DNA of 64,000 nucleotides from Verrucomicrobia bacterium LW23 (GCA_003054695.1 QAZA01000050.1:62001-126000); one strand, 5' to 3'; shown: positions 44,461 to 53,603, counted from the first letter of the stretch. A program made the numbers and translations. The notes: generated by a model from the letters alone, not told the origin.

Positions 44461-47187
44461 ATGCCTACCGCCGTCGCCGTACGCCAATCCCCAACCTCCG
44501 CCCCACCCAAAAAGCCCGGCGCCCGGGCGCCACGCCCCGCGCCTGTGGGGCGGGAAATCCCCACCGAGCGCCTGCGCGATGTGTTGCCGCCACGCATTAC
44601 ACCTACCGCAAGCGGCATCGCCATCTGGCACGCCACACTCTTCTCCACGCCTGCCTCGGAGCACAGCCGCCTTTTCATCCAGCGGGTGTTTGAGACGGCG
44701 CACGTTGCAGGGATGGAGATTGACGCGCAGCAAGGCGTGGCTCGCCTCGCGTTCGGCCACGCAACCTCACCCGCCGAGGCGGTGCGCCATTTGCGCGCCG
44801 CGCTGGCCCGTCCCGTGGAGAGCACGGGGGCCAATCCCGATCTCGAGCTGTCGGCCGGGCTTTTCCTGCAGCCTTTTGAGGATCACCCCATCCGCATCTC
44901 GCGTGCCGGAGCGTATCTCACTACCTGGACGATCGAGTTCCAGGGCGCGGACTCCGTACGCCTCTCCCACCCCGTGCTCAAGCGGCGCCGCGACGTAGCG
45001 TACCGGCTGGAGGAGGAGCTGACCGCCGTGCAGGGCGTGCGCGATTTCAGCGCCAGCGTTTACGCCAGCTCCATCACCATCCGCCTTCATCGCCGCCGCA
45101 TCGATGTGCCGCGCCTTCTGCGCCATCTGGAGCACTGCTGGCCGCGCCTTATCCACGGCCTGGAGGGACCGCCTCCCACCACCCGGCTCATCGCCTCCTT
45201 TACGTTGCTGACGGGCGCGTTTGTGGGCCAGTACTTTATTCCGGCGCTGACGCCGTTTGTGCTGGCCGGGATGATCGCCTACGCCTCCACCAACGTCTAC
45301 ACCGCGCTCACGCAGCTGCTTCGCGGCAGGATCGGCCTGCCCATGCTGTACACCGGCACCATCACGTTTACGACCATCAGCGGCATGCCTTTTGCGGCCG
45401 CGTTTATGGCCACGTGGATGCAGCTGTGGCCCCGGTGGACGCGCAAGCTCCTTGTCTCCAGCCAGCGCCGGCTGTTTGCGGGCCACCGCCAGCGCGCCAC
45501 CTGGGCGCGGCGCCTGGACGCCGGCGGGCGCCTGGCCGAAGTGGTTATCGATCACATCCGGCCCGGCGACATCATCATTGTGCGCGACGGCGAAATCATC
45601 CCCGTGGACGGCGTGGTGGAGGCGGGGCTGGCCGCCGTGGACGAGGAAGTGCTGACCGGGCGCGCCGGCGCCCTCGACAAGGCGCCGGGCGACGCCGTTT
45701 ACGCCGCCACGCAGATCCGAACCGGGCGCATTGCCGTGCGTGTGGAACTTATTGGCGTGGAGACCCTTGCCGGCTACATTGGCGAGAACCTGCCGCACGG
45801 CCCCATCGATCGCCTCCCCACCTCCGCCGAGGCGGAGACCATCGCAACGCGCATGGTATGGCCGGCCCTTGCTCTCTCAGCGGGCAACCTGCTGCTGGGC
45901 GGGCCGATGCAGCCCTCGCAATCCACCATCCGGCCGGACTACGCCACCGCCCCGCGCTTCAGCGCCCAGCTTGCCGCGTTGCACGACCTGAGCGACGCGC
46001 TGCGCCGGGGCATTGTCTTTCGCGATCCCGCCGCGCTGTGCCGCCTGCCCGCCACCGACATTTACGTGTTTGACGACTCCCCCGCGCTGCTGCGGCGCAA
46101 CGTGGCTGTGGGTGCGGTGATTGCCGGTCGCCTCTCGGTCACCCGGGTGCTCAGCTACGTGGCTTCGGCGTTTCCCGCGTTTCAGAACGAGCGGGCGCGG
46201 GCGCTGATGCAGGAGAGCCTGCGGCGCCGCGCCCCGCTGCTGGCAATTTCCCAGCGCACGCGACATGCCGGGTCCATCAGCTACGTGGATGCCGACGGCG
46301 ACCAGATTGAAATTGCGACGCCCGCCTTTGTGCAGGCCCGGAGGATCCGGATTCCCGCTTCGATCCAGGCCAGGCTGACCACCCTGCAACAGGCGCGCGT
46401 TTGGGCGGGCGGCGCGGCGGATGCGGACCCGGTGCTGCGGCCGCTCTGGGCCATCCGCAACGGGGCTATCGTGGGCGTGGTTACATTCGAGAGATCCGGC
46501 GAGGCCGAGGCGGCGGAGACGATTGCGGTGCTGCGCGCGCGTAATCCTCGCGCCACGTTTGTGCACATCTCCCGCCACAGCCGCACCAATGCACAGGAGC
46601 TTGCGGCGCGCATCGGTATCGAGACGGTCTACGCCGGCCTTAACCCCACAGGCAAGGCGGACGTACTGCGCAGCCTGGGGCGCCGCACCATGTGGATCGG
46701 CGATGGCAGCCTGCCGGAGTCCCGCACGTGCATGGAGGCGGCCGGAATCAGCATCTCCGTGGGCGGCGCGGCCACGCTGCCGCTGGACGGCGCCCAGGTC
46801 GTCCTTCTGCAAGGCGGCGTGCGCGGCCTTGTGCCGCTGCGGCGCATGGGGCGGCATCACCGCGCGCTGATTAAGGAGGGATATCGGACGGTCTTCGCGG
46901 CCAATCTCTTTTGCGTGGCGGGCGCATTTTTCGGCGGATTCAACACACTGGCCGTCGCCATTGTCTCCAACCTGGGGACGGGCTATGTCTACGCCAGGCA
47001 CCGCAGCCTGCTCAACGATCTTATCGCCCGGATGGAAGCCCGCATGGGAAGCACCTCCGTGGACACGGCCGAAGAGCCCGACCCGCAGGATGCGGCGGAC
47101 TTTGCCGACGCCCACGTAACGGAGGCGTCGGAAGACTATATCGAGCACGATCTGGACGCAGCGACGACTCAGGACCAGCCGATCTGA
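44461..47187 (+). CDS. P1B-like P-type ATPase homologue with all catalytic motifs degenerate (pseudoenzyme)
   Basis: 908 residues, intact frame. Two N-terminal ferredoxin-like repeats (about 55-125 and 145-240) and two membrane helices are followed by the actuator, where the essential TGES is TGRA (399-402). The phosphorylation motif DKTGT reads DDSPA (538-542), so Asp538 remains but Lys, Thr, Gly and Thr are lost. The HP nucleotide motif is absent (AFQNERARA), and GDGIND is GDGSLP (747-752). The intramembrane metal-site cysteine of its paralogue has no counterpart. All losses fall at catalytic positions while the scaffold aligns along its length to the active gene at 49159. It is therefore a probable non-pumping partner or scaffold, not a decayed gene. 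Mostly unchanged reading frame and codon use support selection. Confidence 0.85.
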   Translation: MPTAVAVRQSPTSAPPKKPGARAPRPAPVGREIPTERLRDVLPPRITPTASGIAIWHATLFSTPASEHSRLFIQRVFETAHVAGMEIDAQQGVARLAFGHATSPAEAVRHLRAALARPVESTGANPDLELSAGLFLQPFEDHPIRISRAGAYLTTWTIEFQGADSVRLSHPVLKRRRDVAYRLEEELTAVQGVRDFSASVYASSITIRLHRRRIDVPRLLRHLEHCWPRLIHGLEGPPPTTRLIASFTLLTGAFVGQYFIPALTPFVLAGMIAYASTNVYTALTQLLRGRIGLPMLYTGTITFTTISGMPFAAAFMATWMQLWPRWTRKLLVSSQRRLFAGHRQRATWARRLDAGGRLAEVVIDHIRPGDIIIVRDGEIIPVDGVVEAGLAAVDEEVLTGRAGALDKAPGDAVYAATQIRTGRIAVRVELIGVETLAGYIGENLPHGPIDRLPTSAEAETIATRMVWPALALSAGNLLLGGPMQPSQSTIRPDYATAPRFSAQLAALHDLSDALRRGIVFRDPAALCRLPATDIYVFDDSPALLRRNVAVGAVIAGRLSVTRVLSYVASAFPAFQNERARALMQESLRRRAPLLAISQRTRHAGSISYVDADGDQIEIATPAFVQARRIRIPASIQARLTTLQQARVWAGGAADADPVLRPLWAIRNGAIVGVVTFERSGEAEAAETIAVLRARNPRATFVHISRHSRTNAQELAARIGIETVYAGLNPTGKADVLRSLGRRTMWIGDGSLPESRTCMEAAGISISVGGAATLPLDGAQVVLLQGGVRGLVPLRRMGRHHRALIKEGYRTVFAANLFCVAGAFFGGFNTLAVAIVSNLGTGYVYARHRSLLNDLIARMEARMGSTSVDTAEEPDPQDAADFADAHVTEASEDYIEHDLDAATTQDQPI

Positions 47188-47227
47188 GTCTTTCAGGCCA
47201 GGCGTCGCTGCCTGCCAGGTTCCGCCC

Positions 47228-47716
47228 TCAGGCGGCGGAGCTGTCGGCCTCGGCGGCGGCGGCTTCCTTTTTGGCGCGGGAGCGGCTGCGCGAGCGGGAC
47301 TTGCCGGAGCGGGGGCGCGGCGCGGGCGTTTCGGCTTCAACTTCGGCTTCTTCAGCCTCTTGCTCAGGCGCTTCGGAGATCTCCTCCTCGTCAAACTCGC
47401 CAGGGACGATGCCGCGGCGGCGGGCATGGGCTTCCAGGGCGGCGTCGGCGCCTTGCTCCAGGCCTTTGCGCAGGGAGCTGTTCTCGGGCAGAAGCTCCGT
47501 CAGGAACACAGAGGTGAACACAACCCCGTAAGAGAAGCCGAATCCCGCGTTAAAGATACCCGTGTTGACTGCGTGCTTGACGTTGCCAGCGGCCACTTTT
47601 GCGGACTCGCGCGCATGCGCCGCCGTGTCGTGAAAGTGCTCCGACGCAGAGCCAAGCGCTGCTTCAATGTCGGCAAAGGGGATGGTCTTGGACTCCGTCT
47701 GTTTTTGGGTTGCCAT
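47228..47716 (-). CDS. Membrane-associated protein with acidic and basic tail, DUF5132-like
   Basis: 162 residues from the ATG at 47716. Residues 1-45 are an amphipathic helix. Residues 50-75 are a hydrophobic glycine-containing segment (TGIFNAGFGFSYGVVFTSVFL), again of the Gly-Phe-Gly type, like the protein at 43826. Then a helix with SLRKGLEQGADAALEAHARRRG, an acidic Glu-rich stretch, and a basic RSRSRSRAKK tail. It resembles small DUF5132-type proteins that occur beside metal P-type ATPases, but this is a weak resemblance. It lies 37 bp downstream of the ExoD-like gene in the same direction. Confidence 0.6.
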   Translation of the reverse strand: MATQKQTESKTIPFADIEAALGSASEHFHDTAAHARESAKVAAGNVKHAVNTGIFNAGFGFSYGVVFTSVFLTELLPENSSLRKGLEQGADAALEAHARRRGIVPGEFDEEEISEAPEQEAEEAEVEAETPAPRPRSGKSRSRSRSRAKKEAAAAEADSSAA

Positions 47717-47753
47717 AGTGGTGCTGATGTTGGTGGTTAGGTAAAGTGGGGGG

Positions 47754-48632
47754 TTACAGGCCGAGGAACGACGTGAGGCCGATGACAAGCGCGCCGAGCG
47801 CCAGCACGGAAATCGCGCCAAGGACAACGCCGGCGCAGATGATCAGCCCGTCGCGCTCCACCAGGCCCAGGCCGATGATGAAGATCGAGATGGCCTGCGG
47901 CATGTTGAAGCCGGGAATCGGAAAAGCGATGGAGAGCGCCAGGAGAAACACGAACATGCCGATAAGCCGCTGGGCACTCGGCGAGGACGCCCACTCCCAG
48001 CGCGGTTTGGTCGACTTTTCGGCGCGGCGCAGCACGGGCAAAATAGCGTAGACCGCCGCCGCCAGGGCCTTGCGCGGAACGGAGCGCTCCAGCAAAAACT
48101 TCGGCAGCCGCACTTCCTGCCGCCCCGCGGACATCTGCCAGCCCAGCGCCAGGGTGGGTAGCACCACCAGGGCCGAGATGCCCGGCATGGGGATGGGAAG
48201 TACCTCGGGCAGCGAGAAGAACATCAGCGACGTGCCGAAAGACGAGACACCCAGCACCTGCAGGATCTGCTCCACGGTAAAAGACTCCGCCGTGGGGTTT
48301 TGCGTCAGGATGGACTGCAGCCGCTCCGAGGTGCGCCGCGTATCCTGGCGGAAATGGCTTTCCGGCCCGGGGGGCGGCAGCGCCTTCAGTGCCGGGAACC
48401 TGGGCTCCGTACGTTTGGGGGCGGGTTGCGTGCGTACCAGGCGGAGGGTGGCGGAGGTGGAGGTGGCGGCGGAGGAGGGCGAAGATGCTGGCGCAGGCGC
48501 TTTGCGGGGACGGCTCGCGGCCGCCGGCTGTTTGCGAGGGGCGACGGCTCCGCGCTTAGCGGATGTTCGCTTTTTCGACTTCGCAAGGCGTTCAGGCGCA
48601 GCGGCTTGAGTTGGGGATACGTGCTGGGTCAT
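47754..48632 (-). CDS. ExoD-family membrane protein
   Basis: 292 residues. The first 95 are a Lys/Ala/Pro/Ser-rich disordered tail, absent from usual ExoD proteins of about 200 residues. From about 100 on is the ExoD domain, with MFFSLPEVLPIPMPGISALVVLPTLALGWQM and SIAFPIPGFNMPQAISIFIIGLGLVERDG, each a repeated proline-rich membrane segment. ExoD affects exopolysaccharide synthesis and pH tolerance in rhizobia; the mechanism is unknown. Same direction as the downstream small membrane protein at 47228. The ATG follows CCCTCCCCCCGTTCCCCCG. Confidence 0.82.
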   Translation of the reverse strand: MTQHVSPTQAAAPERLAKSKKRTSAKRGAVAPRKQPAAASRPRKAPAPASSPSSAATSTSATLRLVRTQPAPKRTEPRFPALKALPPPGPESHFRQDTRRTSERLQSILTQNPTAESFTVEQILQVLGVSSFGTSLMFFSLPEVLPIPMPGISALVVLPTLALGWQMSAGRQEVRLPKFLLERSVPRKALAAAVYAILPVLRRAEKSTKPRWEWASSPSAQRLIGMFVFLLALSIAFPIPGFNMPQAISIFIIGLGLVERDGLIICAGVVLGAISVLALGALVIGLTSFLGL

Positions 48633-48824
48633 AGACGGGGGAACGGGGGGAGGGTTGAGCGAGGCTTATCCCGAGGGCTCATGGCGGGAGGATGAACTTC
48701 CCTAGTAAGTCTGTCAACTCAGAATAGAACTTTCTTGACTTGATCTATCGATTCACACAATTTCGCCCTGCAACCTTTCACACCGCAACTCACTCACATC
48801 CTGCACCCCGCACACTCACTAACC

Positions 48825-49103
48825 ATGCTAGACAAAGCCAAGATCCGGGCCATCAAGCGCAACGCCAGGCGTTCCCGCCACCCTCGGGAGTACCCGCTGG
48901 CTGACCTGACCGTCGCCCGGAACGCTGTGCAGGAGCTTCAGCCCTACGTCAAGGCCGGGCGCGAAGCCTTTGAGCACGCCTATGCCACCGTGCTGCGCCA
49001 GGTGTACGAGAAGAAGGAGGCGCTGGAAGATTACATTGCCGAGCGAAAGGCTGCGGCCCGTCTGCAGCCTCCGGCGCCTAAAATTCACCCTTTCTCCCGG
49101 TAA
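48825..49103 (+). CDS. Small basic helical protein upstream of the active P-type ATPase
   Basis: 92 residues, entirely helical in pattern. The N-terminus is strongly basic (KAKIRAIKRNARRSRHPRE) and the middle has a Tyr/Val heptad helix (AYATVLRQVYEKKEALEDY). No membrane segment or known domain. It lies 55 bp upstream of the P-type ATPase and in the same direction, so it is likely co-transcribed. Could bind nucleic acid, polyphosphate or an acidic partner; not determined. Confidence 0.6.
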   Translation: MLDKAKIRAIKRNARRSRHPREYPLADLTVARNAVQELQPYVKAGREAFEHAYATVLRQVYEKKEALEDYIAERKAAARLQPPAPKIHPFSR

Positions 49104-49158
49104 ACGCACATCGCGCCGATCGCTCCCGCCCTTCCCTTAACCTTTAAGCCCGCCCCTC

Positions 49159-51783
49159 ATGCATCAGGTTTCCTTGAAAACGACGACCCGCCCGCAGCCG
49201 CTCCAATCGGCCCCCGTCAAGCGCAAGGCGCACACAGCCAGCGCCGAGGCCCCCGCGCTGCGCGACATCCAAATCAACTTCCCGGGCGGCCTGCGGTTCC
49301 AGATCCGTTCCGCCTCCCTCTTTGCGGATCCGTACAGCGAGGCGGTCCGCACGTTTATCAGCCGCGTCTTTCGCTCGCCGGAGGTTCAGTCGATCGAGAT
49401 CGACGGGACGGCCGGGACGGCCGAGATTGCTTTTGTAAGCCTGGACGGCACCTCCGGCCGGCGCCTGATCCAGCGCATTGGCCGCGCGCTGGCGGCGGAG
49501 GAGCACGCGCAGGACGCCGTGGTGGATCTCTATATTCCGCCCGCGCCGCTCTCCGCACAGGATGCCCGGCTGATTTCGGTGTACCGCTACGGCTCGGTTA
49601 TCTCCACCTGGGCTGTGCGCCACCAGACACCGGGGCGCCTTCGCTTTCGCAATCCGTCCATCTACCGCAAAAAGGACATTTGCCAGGCCATCGAGCGCGA
49701 GCTGATGAGCGTGCCCGGCATCGAGCGCTACAAAACCAATGAGCTGACCAGCACGGTGCTGGTGCACTATAACCCGCGCGCCATCCGTAAGCGGCAGATT
49801 GTCGAGCTGCTGGACCTGGTGCTGCGCCGCGAAGCCCAGGAGGGCCGAACGGCCATGGATCTGGACCTGCCGCTGGCCACCGCCTCGCTGGCCCTGGCGG
49901 CCACGGCGCAACTGGCGGCGCCCGCGCTTTTGCCGGTGGCGGCGGGCGTGTTTGTGTACTCCACCATCCCCAGCTTTAAGGCGGGGTACGAGGTTCTGTT
50001 CAAGGAGCGGCGCCTGGGTGTGGATGTGCTGGACGTCATCGTTATCGGCGTCTGCCTTGCCACCACGCAAATCTTTGCCGGCAGCGTGCTGGCGTGGTGC
50101 TTAAGCTTTGGCCGCAAGCTGGTAAAGAAGACGGAGGACGACAGCAAGAAAATGCTGCTCAATGTCTTTGGCAAGCAGCCGCGCTTTGTGTGGCTGTACC
50201 GGGATGGCCAGGAGATCGAGACCGCGCTGGAGAAGCTGAAACTGGGCGATATCATCGTTGTCAACACCGGCGAGACAGTGCCGGTGGACGGCGAGATTAC
50301 CGAGGGCCTGGCGATGATCGACCAGCACTCGCTTACCGGCGAATCAGCGCCTGCGGAGAAAGCCGTTGGCGATAAGGTTTTTGCGTCGACAACCATGGTG
50401 GCTGGCAAGATCAAGGTGGCCGTTACCAGCGCCGGCAGCGAGACGACGTCCGCCAAGCTCACGCGCATCCTTAACGATACGGCCGGCTACAAGCTGCGCT
50501 CGCAATCGCAGGCGGAAGAGCTGGCGGACAAGGCGGTGATCCCCACTCTGGGCCTCGCGGCGCTGGGCCTCAGCACCATCGGCGTCAACGGCGCCACGGC
50601 GGTCATCAACTGCGATCTGGGCACCGGCATCCGCATGGCGGCGCCGCTGGCCATGCTGACCTCCCTGACGCTGTGCGCGCAGCACGGTATTCTTGTGAAG
50701 GACGGCCGCGCGCTGGAACTGATGCGCAAGGTCGACACCTTCCTCTTCGACAAAACCGGCACGCTTACACGCGAGCGGCCCGAGGTGGGGCGCGTCCTCA
50801 CCTTTGGCGGCTATACGGAGGCGCAGATTCTCACCTGGGCGGCGGCGGCGGAGTACAAGTTCAGCCACCCCATCGCCAAGGCTATCATCAGCAAGTTCGA
50901 GTCGCTCGGCCTTCCAATGGCCCAGATTGATGACTCGAAATACCACGTGGGCTACGGCATTACCGTAAGCGTGGACGGCTATACGGTACGCGTTGGCAGC
51001 GTGCGCTTTATGAAGCATGAGGGCATTACGTTGCCGGAGAACCTGAGCCACGAGATCGAGGCCGTGTATGGCGAAGGCAACTCCGTCATCCTTGTGGCCG
51101 TGGACGACGCGCTGGGCGGCGCCATCGAAATGTGCGCGGCCAATCGCCCCGAGGTCGAGGAGGTCATCCGCGGCCTGCGCGAGCGCGGCGCCAGGCACCT
51201 GGCCATCATCTCCGGCGATCACGACCGGCCCACCCGCCGCCTGGCGGAGAAGCTGGGGATGGACCGCTACTTTGCGGAGGTTCTACCCCAGGACAAGGCG
51301 CGCTATGTGGAGCTGCTGCAAAAGGAAGGCCGCACCGTCTGCTTTATCGGAGACGGCATCAACGACTCCATCGCCCTCAAGCGCGCCAACGTCTCCATTT
51401 CGCTGCGCGGCGCCTCCAGCATTGCCACGGATACCGCGCAGGTGGTGTTTATGGAGGAAAGCCTGGCCAAACTGCTGCAGCTACACGATATATCCCAAAG
51501 TCTGCAGCGCAATGTGGACCGCAGCTGGAACATCATCATCGTGCCCAACGCCATCTGCATCACCGGCGCCTTCCTCTTCGGCTTCGGCGTCATGCACTCC
51601 ATGATCTTCAACCAGATCGGCGCGATCTTCGCTTTAGCCAACGGCCTGCTTCCCCTGCGCCGCGTCGCCCAGGCGCAGGCCGAGCTGGAACGCGCCGCCA
51701 CCGAGCTGATCGTCCCGCACGACTATGAGGATGAGGATGACGAGGAAGCGCCTCTTCACACGCGTGCCGGCCAGGGCAGTTAG
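49159..51783 (+). CDS. P1B-like heavy-metal P-type ATPase, catalytically complete
   Basis: 874 residues. Two N-terminal ferredoxin-like domains (about 40-115 and 135-230) precede a membrane domain. Catalytic motifs are all intact: TGES at 393-396, DKTGT with the phosphorylated Asp531, the HP motif in KFSHPIAKAI, and GDGIND at 731-736. The metal-site motif, normally CPC in the sixth helix, is replaced by NCDLGTG with Cys485-Asp486, so it belongs to a non-canonical metal group and the ion cannot be told from sequence. It is full-length relative to its degenerate paralogue at 44461. The C-terminus is acidic (DYEDEDDEEA). Probably pumps a transition metal across an inner or intracellular membrane. 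Confidence 0.9.
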   Translation: MHQVSLKTTTRPQPLQSAPVKRKAHTASAEAPALRDIQINFPGGLRFQIRSASLFADPYSEAVRTFISRVFRSPEVQSIEIDGTAGTAEIAFVSLDGTSGRRLIQRIGRALAAEEHAQDAVVDLYIPPAPLSAQDARLISVYRYGSVISTWAVRHQTPGRLRFRNPSIYRKKDICQAIERELMSVPGIERYKTNELTSTVLVHYNPRAIRKRQIVELLDLVLRREAQEGRTAMDLDLPLATASLALAATAQLAAPALLPVAAGVFVYSTIPSFKAGYEVLFKERRLGVDVLDVIVIGVCLATTQIFAGSVLAWCLSFGRKLVKKTEDDSKKMLLNVFGKQPRFVWLYRDGQEIETALEKLKLGDIIVVNTGETVPVDGEITEGLAMIDQHSLTGESAPAEKAVGDKVFASTTMVAGKIKVAVTSAGSETTSAKLTRILNDTAGYKLRSQSQAEELADKAVIPTLGLAALGLSTIGVNGATAVINCDLGTGIRMAAPLAMLTSLTLCAQHGILVKDGRALELMRKVDTFLFDKTGTLTRERPEVGRVLTFGGYTEAQILTWAAAAEYKFSHPIAKAIISKFESLGLPMAQIDDSKYHVGYGITVSVDGYTVRVGSVRFMKHEGITLPENLSHEIEAVYGEGNSVILVAVDDALGGAIEMCAANRPEVEEVIRGLRERGARHLAIISGDHDRPTRRLAEKLGMDRYFAEVLPQDKARYVELLQKEGRTVCFIGDGINDSIALKRANVSISLRGASSIATDTAQVVFMEESLAKLLQLHDISQSLQRNVDRSWNIIIVPNAICITGAFLFGFGVMHSMIFNQIGAIFALANGLLPLRRVAQAQAELERAATELIVPHDYEDEDDEEAPLHTRAGQGS

Positions 51784-52097
51784 CCAAGGCAGTTAAAATA
51801 CTAATATATAAAACCCACGGACCGCCGCAAGGGCGATCCGTGGGTTATAAACCCTGGACAAGGTGGGGGTTGCAGGAGAGTACGAAGATCCCTCCCTGGC
51901 CAGGGACATGGCCTGGATTTCCACCAACAGGAATAGCTGCCGTATTGTGAGGCCGGCCTGCCGCGCTTACAGCTTGCCTTGCTTGTGTGGCTACGCTGTG
52001 GGGCTGGGGGCCGGCCCCCGAGGGGGGGTGTTTGCTATCTTATCCGTACCGGGCCTGCGTCACACGCGGGTGCGGCGCAGGCGCTCCGGGGAGGGAA
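51784..52097. other. 314-bp intergenic region with terminator
   Basis: Apart from the bidirectional terminator at 51812, this stretch holds a GC-rich part with the palindrome GGGGGCCGGCCCCC around 52008 and no gene-like open frame. Confidence 0.5.
51812..51846. terminator. Bidirectional terminator of P-type ATPase and lipoprotein genes
   Basis: AACCCACGGA (51812-51821) pairs perfectly with TCCGTGGGTT (51837-51846). The plus strand is preceded by A/T, and on the minus strand the stem is followed by TTATATATT, so it can work for the lipoprotein gene as well. Confidence 0.75.
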
Positions 52098-52778
52098 TCA
52101 ATAGTAGGTCATCAGCACGTCGCGGATCTCGCGAGCAGTGCGGGTCATGTCCAGTGTCAGGCCGGAACCCGCGTCGCCGGGGCCCATCTTGCGACCGCTG
52201 CCGTACCCTTCCTTCTCACCGCGGCACTTGTCGGAGTAAGGCACGCCGGTGTCGAAGGACAGAACGTAGCGGGTCTTGCTGACGGAGAGGTCATACACGT
52301 ACACGCGGGTGGAGAAGGTCGTCTCGCCGGCGCCAAAGCCAAACGCGGTGCGAAGCGCGCGGCTGCCCTGGTACACCTTCTTGAAGTCGCCGCCCACCAG
52401 CCAGCCCTGATCGGGCAGGTCGTCCTGCCAGCGCAGCTGGGTCGGGGCGATCTTGGTGAGACGCTCCTTCAGGATGTAGAGGAACTGCGACTGGAACTCG
52501 CGCTTGAATTCCTTTGCGTCATACCCGCGGCGTTCGCCGATACGCAGCTCGGGCAGCTGGGTCTCGTGCAAGCTTTGCGGACGATCGTTCCCGATCAGCC
52601 ACTGCGCCGTATCAATATTGAACGGAGCGACGTAGATGACGGGCGGGGCGGGGCGCAGTCTCGTAGACGAGCTGCGCACCGGTTCGGTGTTAATGGAGCC
52701 GCAGCCGGACACGAACACACTGGCGAACGTGACGAGCGCGAGCACGGTTAGAGTTGAGAGCGCCTTGATGGATGCCAT
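52098..52778 (-). CDS. Lipoprotein (DUF4410-like)
   Basis: 226 residues. A signal sequence with lipobox VSGC (Cys at residue 26) marks an outer- or inner-membrane lipoprotein. The mature part has IYVAPFNI, a helix with EFKREFQSQFLYILKERL and RVYVYDLSVSKTRYVLSFD, which fits DUF4410-type lipoproteins. Function unknown. The upstream region is exceptionally AT-rich. Confidence 0.75.
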   Translation of the reverse strand: MASIKALSTLTVLALVTFASVFVSGCGSINTEPVRSSSTRLRPAPPVIYVAPFNIDTAQWLIGNDRPQSLHETQLPELRIGERRGYDAKEFKREFQSQFLYILKERLTKIAPTQLRWQDDLPDQGWLVGGDFKKVYQGSRALRTAFGFGAGETTFSTRVYVYDLSVSKTRYVLSFDTGVPYSDKCRGEKEGYGSGRKMGPGDAGSGLTLDMTRTAREIRDVLMTYY

Positions 52779-53003
52779 AATGCCGCAAAGTTAAAACAAG
52801 AAGCGGGCTATGTGGCAAGAGAATTTAATAAGTTTTTAAGTAAAATCTTACGTAGATTAGGTTTGCTCTTTTGTTTACTGACTTTTTTATCGCGAAATAA
52901 GTTATTATACATACAAGCAATTATACCCATTTTCCCTCTCGTAAGTACGTTACGCAGCCGGGCCTGTACACTACGCCAACCCGGCGGTTGCGATCGCACC
53001 GCT
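52779..53003. promoter_or_regulatory. AT-rich promoter island upstream of the lipoprotein gene
   Basis: About 225 bp with markedly lower GC than the rest, containing several TATAAT-like elements on the minus strand (for example TATAAT around 52905 and 52925). No clear -35 partner at the standard distance was found. It is the probable promoter of the lipoprotein gene. Confidence 0.4.
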
Positions 53004-53603
53004 CTACTCGCCTTTGCCATCAACACCGGGGTCCTCACCAGGGGTAGTGCTGGAGCCCGAAGAAGAGGAGGCCGAAGGGCTCCCCCGTTTGGACCAGTCC
53101 ACCGTCGTGGGCAGCAACGTTACCAGGATCAGCAGCATCGCAAAAAAGGCCCACGCCAGCGCAAAGCCCATGCCTACGCTGACGGCGGCCCTTGCAAAGC
53201 TCAGTGCCGCCGCGGCCGCGCTTATGCCTGCCTTGTGGTCCTCCTTCTCGGCCGCCTTGCGCAGGCAGGAGGCGCACAAAAGCTGGTCGTCATGCTCCGT
53301 TACGCACTCGCGACAGAAGAATCGGCGGCACTCCGGGCAACGCGCCACGGCCTCTCGCGCGGCGTGAAAGACGCAACGCTGCCGGGCCAGGCCGCCCCTG
53401 GCGGGGGAGGAAGCGGGGGCTGTCGGTTGCACTCCCACGCCCGGCCCGCCCAGAGACGAAAAGGCCGGGCCCGCGCCCACAAAGCCGTGTGGGGGCGCAG
53501 GAGGCGCTGGCTCAGGACTCGGCACAGGCCCAGGCCCAAATGAGGGAGGCGGTGCTGGCGGGGGCGGAGGAGGAGGAGGGGGCGGCATGGGCTTACCCAA
53601 CAT
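53004..53603 (-). CDS. Zinc-finger membrane protein with polyproline N-terminus
   Basis: About 199 residues from the ATG at 53603; starts at 53588 (ATG) or 53627 (TTG) are possible. The N-terminal 70 residues are almost all Pro, Ala and Gly. A B-box-like zinc finger (CVFHAAREAVARCPECRRFFCRECVTEHDDQ in sections, then LCASC) follows at about 75-115, and a C-terminal pair of hydrophobic helices (FARAAVSVGMGFALAW, FFAMLLILVTLLP). It shares its finger arrangement with the protein at 25110. Pro-rich tails are ligands of GYF domains such as that at 25742; a contact between them is speculation. Confidence 0.72.
   Translation of the reverse strand: MLGKPMPPPPPPPPPPAPPPSFGPGPVPSPEPAPPAPPHGFVGAGPAFSSLGGPGVGVQPTAPASSPARGGLARQRCVFHAAREAVARCPECRRFFCRECVTEHDDQLLCASCLRKAAEKEDHKAGISAAAAALSFARAAVSVGMGFALAWAFFAMLLILVTLLPTTVDWSKRGSPSASSSSGSSTTPGEDPGVDGKGE

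Noticed and set aside
44461-47187. Treating the degenerate P-type ATPase as a pseudogene
   Set aside because: The frame is intact over 908 codons, the scaffold is kept, and the changes are confined to catalytic motifs.
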